From contig NC_035433.2 in assembly GCF_002127325.2 (NCBI RefSeq), positions 145,235,472 to 145,299,471 on the forward strand: a stretch of DNA of 64,000 bases. The letters run 5' to 3'. Positions within the stretch are counted from its first letter, which is position 1; the number at the start of each line of letters is the position of its first letter. Positions 1-9,876 of the stretch are shown here, piece after piece. Under the pieces are notes generated by a model that was not told the origin of the DNA, did no database searches, and saw only the letters and a program-made list of their open reading frames with translations. The stretch comes from Helianthus annuus (Eukaryota > Streptophyta > Magnoliopsida > Asterales > Asteraceae). A program made the translations under genes and the position numbers.

Positions 1-629
1 GAAGTTTCCGGCCTGTGTGCCGTGTATAGCCCTGAATGGGCTTGTAATGGTTGCTTTTGAGACAATTTGAAATTTCTTACCTGTCGTGCTATGTATTTGA
101 CAAACATTTTACTGCTTTGTTTTTTGGTTATGCAAATTTTGAAATCGTCATAATATGTGCATGTTTAATTGCTTTGATTAGGTGTCACGAATGAATGATG
201 GCGCTGACAGGTGATGTTGTGTTATTACAACGTTTTTATTCTGTCGTTTAAGTATGCGCGCTTGTATGTGACATACGAAGTGATCGAGTTGCAGGTTATT
301 GTGTGAGCTCAGCTGGGGTCACAGCCTTGGGAGCATTACAATGTTTAGTTTACCTTGCTATCGATATTTTCGTGTTTATGTGGGCACGAAGTTATGTTTT
401 TTGGCGTTTTGTAGGCTTTGGTTGTGTTTCTGACCCGGCTGTTCACTTGGTTGTGACGAGCCTTGGAGGTCTACAACGTTTCCTATGGTCGAGCCATTGA
501 TGTTTTCGTGTACGCCCGAAGTAATAAATGCAGTTGTGACAAAAAATTTGCATGAAATAAAGATAGCCAAACACTTCTTGTATTAGGTAAATGTGTCGGC
601 GATTCGCCCTATACGATTACATGTTTGTA
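1..629 (-). mobile_element. 3' non-coding region of Tat-type Gypsy element
   Basis: This stretch lies downstream of the minus-strand gag-pol stop codon at 630-632. No sequence matching the LTR start at 6383 occurs here, so the 3' LTR must lie left of the window. Long non-coding 3' regions are known in the Tat group. An imperfect direct duplication is visible: about 315-395 and 455-525 share a CCTTGG-GNNTACAANG block, then a block like ATCGATATTTTCGTGT, then a CGAAGT block. The short open frames here look like chance. Confidence 0.6.
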
Positions 630-3600
630 TTATATGTAGCATTTTCGTAATTGTTGGGCATTCCAGGTTCGTGGAACCTCTTTGTCGTTCATGGTGCGTA
701 GCTTGTATGCCCCCTTGCCGAGGACCTCATCAATGATGTACGGGCCTTCCCATTTGGGAGCCAGTTTCCCTGGTTTTTCTGCATTGGACGCTTCATTGTC
801 CCTTAAGACATAATCGCCTGGGTTGAAGGTGCAGATCCGGACTCGGGAGTTGTAATACTTTTCAAGCTTTGATTTGTATTTGGCTTCATTGATTGCTGCC
901 ATCTCCCTCCGTTCTTCTAGGAGGTCCAGGTCGATCCTCCTTTCTTCTTCGTTATTGATCAGATTCATGGAGAGCATTCTTGGAGATGGAAGCCCAATTT
1001 CTGCTGGGATCACAGCCTCGGACCCATAGACCAAGCTGAAAGGTGTTTCTCCATTGCTTGTTTTGGGCATTGTTCTATGGGCCCATAATATGCTTGGTAG
1101 CTCATCGACCCACCCTCGTCTTTTTTCACCGAGCCTCGCTTTGATGCCATCGACGATGCTCTTGTTGACCGCTTCAACTTGACCATTCCCTTGCGGATGT
1201 GCGACCGACGAGAAGGTATGTTCAATGTTTAGTTCCTTGAACCATCGTTCGAGATCATCTGCTGCAAAGTTTGTACCATTGTCGGTGATGATTCGGAGTG
1301 GTAGGCCGAACCGGCATATAATTTGTTCCCAGATGAATCGTTTAACGACTGCCGATGTGGTTGATGCAAGTGCTTTTGCTTCCACCCACTTTGTGAAGTA
1401 ATCGACCGCAACGATGATGAACTTGACTGCCCCCGGAGCTTCTGGGAAAGGGCCCACCATGTCTATGCCCCATTGCTGAAAGGGCCATGCGGTTGTTACT
1501 GGTACCAATTCGTTTTTTGGACGCATGGTTTTTGGCGCATGCCGTTGACAGCCGCTGCACTTCCTTAATTCCTTCACGGCATCGAGGTGCATTCCGGGCC
1601 AGTAGTAACCGGCGTTCATTACTTTTGCCACTACCATGCGCGGCCCGGCGTGGATACCGCAGATGCCTTCATGTACTTCCCGGATCAGATAATTTGCGTC
1701 GTCGGCGTCAACACATCTTAGCAGCGGGCCGAGATATGACTTTCGGCACAATATCCCGTCTGCCATCTGATAATGCTCTGATTTATACTGGATTTTCCGC
1801 GCCTCAGCTTTATTTTCTGGAAGTATCCCGGACTGTAAGTACATGATTATGGGTGTCATCCAGGACGTGGTTCCTGTTTGGATGACGCTGACTTCTCTGA
1901 GTGGAACAGACGGGTTGCTTAAAACTTCTATGCGCACGTCTTTGGCTAGGTGCTGGAAACTTGTTGACGCAAGCTTGCTTAAGGCGTCTGCCGGCTTGTT
2001 TTCGCTGCGGTTTATGTGGTGCACCTTGTAAGAATAGAAGGTTTGCAGCAACGTCTTTGCTTGGTTGAGATAGAGTGCCATTATGTCGCCCTTGGCTTCG
2101 TATTGACCATTGATTTGGCCTGCTACTAACATGGAGTCCACATGTGCTTCAATGTGTCGGACTCCCATTTTGATTGCCAAACGCAAGCCGGCCAGAAAGG
2201 CTTCGTACTCTGCTTCGTTATTTGTGCTCTTGAAGTCTAGACGTATGGCGTAAGTGAACTCGTGTTTGTCAGGGCTTACTAGCCGTAGCCCCGCGCCTGC
2301 CCCATCTTCGTTGGATGCACCGTCTGTATACAGCAGCCATGGCTCTTCGGTTTGTTTTTTCTCAGCTTTCTCCATCGCCTTACACTCTCTGTCTTTGTCA
2401 TCCGGGACTTCCGTCATGAAGTCTGCCAAAACTTGGCCTTTGATCGACGGTCGTGGTCTGAAGACTACGTTGTGTCCCCCTAGCTCTATTGCCCATTTGG
2501 CCAACCTTCCTGATACTTCTGGCCTTGCTAGGATATTCCCAATATTGTAATTTGTTAACACGTGGATGACGTGATTGGCGAAATATCGGCGCAGCCTTCT
2601 TGACGCGTGAATCAGTGCAAGGACAAGCTTTTCCATGATTGCGTATCTGGTTTCTGGATCGGTTAAGGTTCTGGACACATAATACACAGGTGTTTGGACA
2701 CCTTGTCGATCAACCAGCAATACAGCCCCAACGGCCCTGTCGGAAGCTGAGAGGTACAAGACCAAAGGCTCTCCTTTGTTTGGTGCGGTTAGAGTTGGCA
2801 GCTTGATGAGACAGTCTTTCATCTCGCGGAACGCATTTTCTGCTTCCGGAGTCCATTGGAATTGGTTTTTCTTCATGCAGTTGCGCAAGGTCTTGATGAA
2901 TGGGAAGGATTTTGCTGCGTGGTTAGCTAGGAACCGATTGAGTGCTGCCAATCGTCCTGCGAGCTTTTGCATGTCTTTGACGTTTGCTGGTGAAGGCATC
3001 CTTTCTATGGCCTGGACCTTTTCTGGGTTCACCTTAAAACCATCTTTAGTGACTATGAAGCCCAAAAACTTTCCTTCCTCCATTCCGAATGAGCACTTTG
3101 CTGGATTCAGTTTGATGCTTACGCTGCGCAGCGTGTTGAAGGTCTTCTGAATATTTGCCAGCATCGCGCTCTCCTCCTTGCTCATGATTACCAGATCGTC
3201 CATGTATACTTCTATGTATTTACCGATGGCGTCACTGAATGTTTCGTTCATCAACCGTTGGTACGTAGCACCTGCATTCTTTAAGCCGAACGACATCTTG
3301 GTGTAGCAGTATAACCCCGTTGGCGTGCGGAATGCGGTTTTATCTTCTTCTTGAACAGCCATATGGACCTGGTGGTATCCTTTGTAGCAATCCAGAAAAC
3401 ATTTCCACCGAAACGTTGCCAAAGAATCTATTTTCTCGTCTATGTCTGGTAAAGCATAGCAGTCACGAGGACATGCTTTGTTCAGATCCTTGTAGTCGAC
3501 GCACATTCTCCAACTACCATTCGGTTTCTTTACCATTACTGGGCTTGCTACCCACGTTTGGTACCGGACTTCCCTGATGATTCCTGCGTTTAGCAGTTCC

Positions 3601-6320
3601 AACACTTGTTCTTTCATTGCATCATGTTTGATATCGCCTAGGTGGCGCTTGGCATGCACCACTGGCTTGGCGTCTTCGGAGACGTTTAGACGGTGTTCTG
3701 CTATATGCCGTGGAACACCAACCATATCAGCCGGTGTCCAGGCGAACACGTCCATGTTGTCATGCAGTAATTTCTTTAGCGCCGCACACGTTAGATCAGA
3801 CATTGCGGGTCCCAGAGTGACGGTTTGTTCCGGGTATGCGCTGTTCAATACCCATTTCTCTGCTTCTATGCGCGGTGCCTGTTTGCTTGCTTTTGCCGGC
3901 CTGATTTCATCTGTTGTTAGCACTTCTTTGCTTGCGTATATCAACGCAATGCCTGTTTCAGTTGGAAAGCCTATGGCAGAATGTGGTGCGGAACAGATCA
4001 TGCTGAAATCTCCTTGGGATTCTCTTCCTAAGAGGATGTCATGTCTTGAATGTGCCGGTAGTACCATGAACGTGACTTCTTCGGTTCTCGAATTTCTCCC
4101 ATCAGAAAGCAACACTGGGAATGATATTTGTCCTAGGGGAAAGACGGCCTCGTTGCAGAAACCAGTTAGTGGGTAATCGACTGGTTCTAGGCGCGCCTTA
4201 TCCTCTTGGTCGAATTGATTGAAGCACTGTTCATATATGATGTCTGCGGTGCTCCCGGGATCGATAAAGATGTAATCTGTTTGGTAGTGGCCGATCACCC
4301 CTGGGATGACTATTGGCCGCTTTTCTCTTGGATCTCCCCTGACAACTGGGAACACCACTTGCTTCTCGTGCCATGAATCGTCCTGCGCGCGCTTGTTGTA
4401 GTTTTTTCTTGGTCGCCGTGGACTTCCTTGCACCATATGAGTTTCTAGCTTTCTGAGCTTCTTGTTGTCTGGACCCTCATCTCTTCGTTGTATCTGGCGG
4501 TAATCGCGCTTTCCTCCTTTGACTAAGTGACCGAGCTTTCCGTCTCTTAGAGCTCTTTCGATTTCTTGCTTTAAGCTAAAGCAGTCATCGGTCAAGTGGC
4601 CCGTATCTTTGTGGAATTCACAGAAGAGATTTGGGTCTTGACCCCTTTTGTTGCGCATCTGCAAGGGTGGTTTGAACTGATGGTTCTCTGTGGCTAAAAC
4701 TTCAGAAGGTGTTTTGGTTAGTGGAGTCCACTGCTTTTCTCTATTTTCGCGCTTTACTTCTTTTCGATGGGCTATCTGATTGATCGTATGGCGTGCGTCG
4801 TCCCGTGGGGGGCTTCTTTCTCTGTTCCCAGAAGCCCTCCAGGGTTGATTTCTGCCCCTTCTGTTGTTTCGATCGTTATGGTTGTGTGCGCGCTGACGGT
4901 GATCATCACCGGTCAGTTGCCTGTCTGTCTGCGCAATGGTCTTGGCCGCTTCAATGAAGGTTTCCCAGTCTTTGGGTCCTCCATCTCGCCCTTTGATTCT
5001 TTTAACCAGATCGTCGCACTTGACCGCTCGCATGAAGTGTGCCCGCATCATTTTCTCTGGTATGTCTCCGATCTCTAGACATTCTTTGTTATACCTTGTA
5101 ATGAAATCTTCTACGCTTTCATAGTCTTTTCTCCATATGTTCAGACAATCACCCGGATCTCTGGCTTGTCTTCGTTGCTGAGAGAAGTGTGCCAGGAACT
5201 TCTCTCGGAAATCGACCCATGATTTGATTTTGCCAGCCGGTAAATTGTCGAACCAAATGCGCGCCGCGCCAACGAATGTCTGAGCAAACAGGTGGCACCA
5301 TGTTGGTAAGTTCCATCCGCCTGTTGCTCCTGCACCTTTAAACACCTGGAGGTGATCGTCTGGGTCCGTCAACCCGTTGTATTTACCCACATTGTGTGGT
5401 AACTTCGTTTTGTCGATGGCCTCGCACGCGATCTCTGGAATGAATTTTGAATTTTCAGCCATGTCCTCAGGACGATAGCTCAAGGTGTAATCATGCTCTG
5501 CTTTGGGGTTGTACCCCGCGCGCTTGGTAGGTTTGTATGCTTCGTGTTCTAGAGGAAGTCTGCTGAATACTGTGGGCTCCCCCTTGTAAGTTGGGTCGTC
5601 TTCCTCTTCTTCCCATTCTGTATTCATGTTGCGCGCGCCCAAACGGGTTTGGATCGGCCTTCGTTGTAGATTGGAGGTTTGAACGAAGTTGCTCTCTGTT
5701 TCAGCATAAGTATCGCGCGTGTCTTGTACGCTGGGTCTTCTTATGTTTTGCACTGGTCCTCTTTCTGGTCGTAAGTTCCACGCGTTTGTCTGCTGAGCCG
5801 TGTGTGTACTCAGAGACCTCGGTTGTGGAGTTACAAATGTTGATTGGTTAGCCTGTGCTTGGAGCAAGGCTTGCTGTGCGCTGAGCTGCGTATAAACTAG
5901 GTTTATGGACGCCATTTGTTCGGCATACCAGGAAGCCAGAGTTTTTCCCTCGGGTAGCCCTAAGAGTGCAGAGTAGTTGAGTTGTGCTTGTTCTGATGGA
6001 ACAGAAGGTCCTGGTCCATGGCTTACAGTCTGCATCGGCGGAGGTGTTTGGTGTAACATCCCCGTTGGAGATTGGAGAGCAGCTCCGTTTGTGGTTTGAG
6101 TGATGATTCTTGCCGGTGTTTGGAAGATGGGTCCAGTTGTGGTTTGGCTAACAGCCCTGGACGCACTTCCAAAAATGGATGGAAACTCGTTGTTCAGCTG
6201 ACCTTCTTGGATGGTCTCGTTCCTTTGACCTCGTTGGACGTGTGCTGTGTCCGAAACGAGTTCAAAGGAAGAGACTTCTCCGTCAGCTGGGTGTGAATGA
6301 TTCTGGTCTGCCATTTTCAC
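630..6320 (-). CDS. Gypsy Tat-clade gag-pol polyprotein, intact, with two RNase H domains
   Basis: A single 1896-codon open frame encodes the polyprotein that copies and integrates the retrotransposon. In order, by approximate residue: a proline/glutamine-rich N terminus; the retrotransposon gag domain (about 320-440); a C/H knuckle of the form CEFH-GH-C near 575; the aspartic protease core DPGSTAD near 686; reverse transcriptase with YMDD near 1037; a Gypsy RNase H near 1190-1310; a second, archaeal-like RNase H starting YTDGAS near 1330; and integrase with an HHCC zinc finger (about 1540-1590) and D,D35E residues in WGIDMVG, TDNGTNF and GQVEAVNK. The second RNase H is the known signature of the Tat/Ogre group. 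In the first RNase H the usual aspartates appear replaced (LYLSAS, LTNYN), as known for degenerate Tat domains. No stop or frameshift is present, so the insertion is probably young. Confidence 0.93.
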   Translation of the reverse strand: MKMADQNHSHPADGEVSSFELVSDTAHVQRGQRNETIQEGQLNNEFPSIFGSASRAVSQTTTGPIFQTPARIITQTTNGAALQSPTGMLHQTPPPMQTVSHGPGPSVPSEQAQLNYSALLGLPEGKTLASWYAEQMASINLVYTQLSAQQALLQAQANQSTFVTPQPRSLSTHTAQQTNAWNLRPERGPVQNIRRPSVQDTRDTYAETESNFVQTSNLQRRPIQTRLGARNMNTEWEEEEDDPTYKGEPTVFSRLPLEHEAYKPTKRAGYNPKAEHDYTLSYRPEDMAENSKFIPEIACEAIDKTKLPHNVGKYNGLTDPDDHLQVFKGAGATGGWNLPTWCHLFAQTFVGAARIWFDNLPAGKIKSWVDFREKFLAHFSQQRRQARDPGDCLNIWRKDYESVEDFITRYNKECLEIGDIPEKMMRAHFMRAVKCDDLVKRIKGRDGGPKDWETFIEAAKTIAQTDRQLTGDDHRQRAHNHNDRNNRRGRNQPWRASGNRERSPPRDDARHTINQIAHRKEVKRENREKQWTPLTKTPSEVLATENHQFKPPLQMRNKRGQDPNLFCEFHKDTGHLTDDCFSLKQEIERALRDGKLGHLVKGGKRDYRQIQRRDEGPDNKKLRKLETHMVQGSPRRPRKNYNKRAQDDSWHEKQVVFPVVRGDPREKRPIVIPGVIGHYQTDYIFIDPGSTADIIYEQCFNQFDQEDKARLEPVDYPLTGFCNEAVFPLGQISFPVLLSDGRNSRTEEVTFMVLPAHSRHDILLGRESQGDFSMICSAPHSAIGFPTETGIALIYASKEVLTTDEIRPAKASKQAPRIEAEKWVLNSAYPEQTVTLGPAMSDLTCAALKKLLHDNMDVFAWTPADMVGVPRHIAEHRLNVSEDAKPVVHAKRHLGDIKHDAMKEQVLELLNAGIIREVRYQTWVASPVMVKKPNGSWRMCVDYKDLNKACPRDCYALPDIDEKIDSLATFRWKCFLDCYKGYHQVHMAVQEEDKTAFRTPTGLYCYTKMSFGLKNAGATYQRLMNETFSDAIGKYIEVYMDDLVIMSKEESAMLANIQKTFNTLRSVSIKLNPAKCSFGMEEGKFLGFIVTKDGFKVNPEKVQAIERMPSPANVKDMQKLAGRLAALNRFLANHAAKSFPFIKTLRNCMKKNQFQWTPEAENAFREMKDCLIKLPTLTAPNKGEPLVLYLSASDRAVGAVLLVDRQGVQTPVYYVSRTLTDPETRYAIMEKLVLALIHASRRLRRYFANHVIHVLTNYNIGNILARPEVSGRLAKWAIELGGHNVVFRPRPSIKGQVLADFMTEVPDDKDRECKAMEKAEKKQTEEPWLLYTDGASNEDGAGAGLRLVSPDKHEFTYAIRLDFKSTNNEAEYEAFLAGLRLAIKMGVRHIEAHVDSMLVAGQINGQYEAKGDIMALYLNQAKTLLQTFYSYKVHHINRSENKPADALSKLASTSFQHLAKDVRIEVLSNPSVPLREVSVIQTGTTSWMTPIIMYLQSGILPENKAEARKIQYKSEHYQMADGILCRKSYLGPLLRCVDADDANYLIREVHEGICGIHAGPRMVVAKVMNAGYYWPGMHLDAVKELRKCSGCQRHAPKTMRPKNELVPVTTAWPFQQWGIDMVGPFPEAPGAVKFIIVAVDYFTKWVEAKALASTTSAVVKRFIWEQIICRFGLPLRIITDNGTNFAADDLERWFKELNIEHTFSSVAHPQGNGQVEAVNKSIVDGIKARLGEKRRGWVDELPSILWAHRTMPKTSNGETPFSLVYGSEAVIPAEIGLPSPRMLSMNLINNEEERRIDLDLLEERREMAAINEAKYKSKLEKYYNSRVRICTFNPGDYVLRDNEASNAEKPGKLAPKWEGPYIIDEVLGKGAYKLRTMNDKEVPRTWNAQQLRKCYI

Positions 6321-6382
6321 GAGTGTTTTTTAGAAGAGAAAAAGAGGTGAGAGTGGTCTTGCAAAAAAACGGATGGCGCCAA
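6321..6382 (-). mobile_element. Leader and primer-binding site of the Tat element
   Basis: Read on the minus strand, the LTR ends in TTTCAACA and is followed at once by TTGGCGCCATCC (about 6371-6382). This fits a primer-binding site. TGGCGCC is the shared start of the site complementary to tRNA-Asp in many plant Gypsy elements, but the following bases differ, so the primer tRNA is uncertain. Only about 60 bases separate the LTR from the gag start codon. Confidence 0.6.
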
Positions 6383-7060
6383 TGTTGAAACAATGGTTAA
6401 CACAAGGATAACCAAGAGGGTTGTTTCACTTATGGGGTTCAACCTCTTCTCTTGCTCGTATCGGTGGCCTGAGATCTGCAAAACAGTAAACACCGTTAGT
6501 CTCGTTAAGAGGGGAAAAGGGGATTTTCCCTCTTAACCAGGCTCCGGCGTGAGAATAAGCACTGCTCTGAGAGGAATAAGACAGTGTGTGTATAGAGTAA
6601 GTAAAGAGGGCCAAGATCCTCAACCTGAATGATGAAGGGTCCTATTTATAGCCGGATGGTGAAGAAGGAGGAAGCAGCTGTGCCAGCTGTGGGTGCGCGC
6701 CAGCTGTCCGACCAAGGGGAATATCCTCTTGGTCTGCTCTGTCGCGAAGGGTGTAGTGGTACACGTGGCGTCCTTGTATTCGCTTGCGCTGGGTACCTCG
6801 TATTGGTCGCGTCAGCCCTGCTCCCTGGATTGTCGCAGGCCTATGTGGCCTTCTCTCAATGGTGACACGTGTTGTCCTTTATGTTGGGCAAAGCATCTTT
6901 GATGCCAGCTGTGAACCGCGTAGGTGTCTTCTTGAAGTTTCTAGAAGGTTCTGGTGACATGGGTGCCTTGTGTGCACAAAAGTGGTGTGGTCCCTGCCAT
7001 GTAGGCAGGGAATTGGGACCATACCTCTTCACCCACCTTCTCCGGTGACTGGAGACAACC
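6383..7060 (-). mobile_element. 5' LTR of Tat-type Gypsy element (right edge approximate)
   Basis: On the plus strand the LTR begins TGTTGAAACA at 6383, directly next to the primer-binding site. On the minus strand a TATA box (CTATAAATAG) lies at about 6641-6650, consistent with the LTR promoter driving the gag-pol gene. The outer edge is not fixed because the partner LTR is off-window. The end near 7060, after GACAACCA, is a guess from the expected TG...CA ends. Confidence 0.55.
6641..6650 (-). promoter_or_regulatory. TATA box in Tat 5' LTR
   Basis: The plus strand CCTATTTATAG reads as CTATAAATAGG on the minus strand, a near-consensus plant TATA box. It lies about 260 bases before the end of the LTR and has the same orientation as gag-pol. 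Confidence 0.6.
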
Positions 7061-7472
7061 ACCATCTTCATCAAATTTCCATCACCCCCGTCCAGTTGTT
7101 CACAATGCCGGTTTGCGGTGGTTTACAACTATGGTATTGACATTCCGGCCACCAATGTCTCAATGAGGCTTTAGATCCGGTTAAGCTCTTCAACGTGCAT
7201 GTTTTCCTTTTGAGCAAATTAGCTTTGACGCCGGTTATTCATAATCCCGACAGTTTTTCTCCATCATGGCTCCAAACTTTGGCTCTCTCTTGGCTACAAC
7301 GTTGTAATTTAAAAGATAGCTGTAGCGACACACTCAATTCCGATGGCATTTGACTTTTATGGAAAAAATGGCAGTATCGTAATTATATGAAAATGGCATT
7401 ATTGTAATTGGTCGGTGGCGTAAAAGCTACGACACCGACTTTGTGCTTTAAGATTATGTAGAATGTGATGTT
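7061..7472. other. Unassigned intergenic DNA, right part resembling type I 3' flank
   Basis: No gene is seen here. The last 40 bases or so (ending GATGTTAAATTTTTGGAGG) match the 3' flanks of type I NPF copies, for example near 36180, so the Gypsy element appears to have landed in the flank of a former copy. The rest (7090-7430) was not recognised. Confidence 0.4.
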
Positions 7473-7488
7473 AAATTTTTGGAGGATA

Positions 7489-8362
7489 GCCCATGGCTTT
7501 ATATAGGGATGAGATTTTTTACCGAAATACCGGTACGGTACCGATGCCGTACCGTACCGATCATAAACGGTATCAGTATCGGTAATAGATTTTTCTAAAT
7601 TCAGTATCGGCAAAAAACGGTATCGGTACCGGTATTTTTCGGTAAATACCGGTATTAATACCGAATTTAATAATCATCGGTAAAAAGCATGGAAACCATT
7701 GAAGTAAATTAATTTTTTAATGGTTTCGTTATAAATTATCAATATATCTTTTCTTATTTTTAGATTTTTTAATATCTTTGTGGTTGTTTGTGTAAGGAGA
7801 CGATACTATTGTTGAAGAAACCCATTTTGTCGAACTTGATGGTGACTCGGAATTGGGTAAAAGTCGAATCCATGGATGTTTAATATGTTTGCCTTTTTTT
7901 ACATTCCTCTATATATTACTCTAGTTCAGTTAATAATAGATAGATGGGTTGCGCATGATATTTCTTATGTAAAACAATGGATGACACCAAAGCGGTACCA
8001 ATGTGGTAAAGTACTGAAATACCAGTACCGTACCGGTACCGAATCTATAAATACGGTACGGTAATCGGTATCCATATTTCCTCAATTTCGGTAACAGTAT
8101 TTATGGTATCCGGTACCAGTATCGTACCGATCTCATCCCTAGCTTTATAGCCTAGTGGTATCTTGGGGGTGAGATAAGACTTTGGGCCAATAAGTTCTGG
8201 GTTCGATTCTCACAAAGGGGGTTTTTCTCATATTTATTGGGTTTTCTCCTGAATTGGTGTATAGGCATTATGCCTAGTGGAGATTGATATGATCAGGTGG
8301 TTCTGCTGGTGACACTATGATACTCCAGTGGTTCGTCAATGATCTAAATTTGCCGTTAAAAA
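7489..8362 (+). mobile_element. tRNA-derived SINE split by a hAT MITE
   Basis: After removal of the hAT element (7504-8141) and its duplicated target, about 228 bases remain. They contain a perfect polymerase III A box (TAGCCTAGTGG, 8148-8158) and B box (GTTCGATTC, 8201-8209), spaced as in tRNA-derived SINEs, and an A-rich tail near 8358-8365. Imperfect flanking direct repeats (AAATTTTTGGAGGATA at 7473-7488 and AAATTATTATAGGATA at 8363-8378) bracket it. The type I flank at 36185 shows the empty site (AATTATTGGAGGATG). Not a tRNA gene: no cloverleaf or CCA-end acceptor pairing was found. Confidence 0.75.
7504..8141. mobile_element. Non-autonomous hAT element rich in ACCGGTA motifs
   Basis: The element begins TAGGGATGAGAT and ends ATCTCATCCCTA-like (TCTCATCCCTA), a terminal inverted repeat typical of hAT elements. 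It is flanked by a perfect 8-bp target duplication, GCTTTATA (7496-7503 and 8142-8149). Many copies of GGTACCGGTA/CCGTACCG lie just inside both ends, fitting subterminal transposase-binding repeats. It is 638 bp with no transposase gene. Confidence 0.85.
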
Positions 8363-8510
8363 AAATTATTATAGGATAATGTTGTACTTGTAGCTTGATA
8401 TTGGATAAATGAAAGTTGTAGCACACATTTAGTCGTTTGTAAATCTACCAATTATAGAAGAGTTGTTACACAGTCATATCATCATATACATATAATTGTT
8501 TTAGGGGCGG
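8363..8510 (+). other. Remnant 3' flank of a lost type I NPF copy
   Basis: The sequence from the SINE tail to 8510 (TTGTAGCTTGATA, ATGAAAGTTG, CACATTTAGTCG, CATATCATCATA, ATAATTGTT) matches in order the 3' flanks of copies B (36190-36830) and J (53700-53830). It shows that the array once extended further left and that the coding part was lost or displaced. Confidence 0.7.
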
Positions 8511-8513
8511 TTT

Positions 8514-8788
8514 GTTTACCTTTTAATGAGGCTCTTAATGGTTGAGACCTCTTACTGGTTCAGCACTTAATGGTTCAGACCGTTTGTTTCACGAGCAGAT
8601 ATTTGAATGGTTTTGCCTCTGAATGGTTAAGACCTCTAATCTGAATTGCTCAGACATTTGCCTCTGAACGGCTAAGCATTATACAAGCTCTTAATGGTTC
8701 AGACCTACCTCTTACTGGTTCAACAATTAATGGTTCAGACCTCTTACTGGTTCAGCACTTAACCATTCAGATATTGCCAAACAGCCCC
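8514..8788. mobile_element. Tourist-like MITE (PIF/Harbinger type)
   Basis: The inverted ends are GGGGCGGTTTG and CAAACAGCCCC, flanked by a TTA duplication (8511-8513 and 8789-8791). The flank after B at 37845-37860 preserves the uninterrupted target, TTGTTTTAGAGTGATAC. Inside are repeated ATGGTTCAGACC / TTACTGGTTCAGCAC blocks. The element is 275 bp and non-coding. Confidence 0.85.
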
Positions 8789-8843
8789 TTAGAGTAATAC
8801 CATTTAAATTCCTTAATTAATTGCTGTCGTATTTTTCTTCTAA

Positions 8844-9426
8844 GGGTACTCGGTGTGGGGGTCGTCCAGGCTCGGCGACGCCCGATGACGCCCCAAACAC
8901 CGTACCGGGTAGGACGGCGTCGTCCAAAACGTCGAGGGTGGGACGGACGAGACGGGCAGAAGAAGACAAATTTTTTGACCGTTGGGATGCACTAGCCGTT
9001 GGTAAAAAAAAAGATATTGAACGGTGTTTTGGGGTTCTAAAAAAAGGCATCATTGAACATCCAGCACGTTCTTTTACACCACAGAGGTTGCGATACATTA
9101 TCTATGCTTTTATCTTGCTGCATAACATGATCATCGAAGACGAAGGTAGAGCGATTTGTGACTACGATGAAAACGCGTCTAACGGGAATTCTGTTCTAGT
9201 GAGTTTGGAACAACAAGATATAAACGGATTGTCGCTACGTAACGAGTACACGCATCAAACCTACAAGTGGACTTGGTGGAGTACATTTGGAACAGCGCAC
9301 AAAACGAACCTAACGACTACATGCCGGATGAAGACTAGTAGTTTTTATAATTTTTTTTAAGAATACGTTGGTTTTTTAATGTAATGTTGGAATTAATATT
9401 TATTTTAGAGTTTATTTTAATTTTAG

Positions 9427-9468
<42 letters not shown>

Positions 9469-9637
9469 CATATTTAATTTGCCAAAATAAAAAAAATAAA
9501 TAAATTAAGTTGGTGGGGTAGGCTTATCCTCTATTTCTTTGGTTTCATCCTTGAAGGGGCATCCTCCAAGAACTATGACGTAAGACTTACGTGACGGATC
9601 ATCCTCCAAATATGAGCCTAAACCATACCAAGTAGCC
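8844..9637 (+). mobile_element. Internally deleted Harbinger element with transposase 3' end
   Basis: The termini GGGTACTCGGTGTGG and CCATACCAAGTAGCC form an imperfect inverted repeat. TAA duplications lie at 8841-8843 and 9638-9640. The element retains only the C-terminal part of a transposase in the plus orientation. A (TA)n tract of about 40 bases lies at 9428-9467. Confidence 0.75.
8968..9344 (+). pseudogene. Harbinger (HARBI1-like) transposase C-terminal fragment
   Basis: The frame contains FFDRWDALAVGKKKDIERCFGVLKK, then PARSFTPQRLRYIIYA and LLHNMIIEDEG, matching the end of the DDE_Tnp_4 transposase domain. The glutamate of DIERCFGVLK is in the position of the third catalytic residue. 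The N-terminal two thirds, with both catalytic aspartates, are missing. Near 9260 a frameshift displaces the C terminus: the next frame reads LQVDLVEYIWN to a stop near 9338-9344. The GC-rich stretch before 8968 is transposon end, not coding. The fragment cannot make an active enzyme. Confidence 0.8.
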
Positions 9638-9876
9638 TAAGTGTTACCTCTTAATGTTATGTTTCAACTATTTATAACAGCATCTTTAATGGTTAGCTCC
9701 TTTGTCCATATTAAGTCCATTTAATGGGTGTGACCAGGGTGTAAGTGGATTTATTATGGGGCGACTTACAAGCATTGTACAACCCCTCATTCATATCACT
9801 GTCATTTTCTTTTATTTTTATTCTCTTTTATTTCACGTTCATTTAGCCAACTCACCATGATTATATATAATTATTA
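9638..9876. other. Promoter-side flank upstream of copy A
   Basis: No gene is seen. Around 9665-9745 the sequence (TTTCAAC, TTAGCTCCTTTG, CCATTTAATGGGTGTGACCA) is related to the upstream regions of D (41300-41345), C (38650) and K (53910), so this is old array DNA between two Harbinger insertions. Confidence 0.55.

Noticed and set aside
1487..4176. Plus-strand frames of 60-199 codons inside the Tat element
   Set aside because: They are antisense shadows of the intact minus-strand gag-pol.
8148..8220. Possible tRNA gene from perfect A and B boxes
   Set aside because: No cloverleaf or acceptor stem is visible, and the A-rich tail with flanking direct repeats identifies a tRNA-derived SINE.
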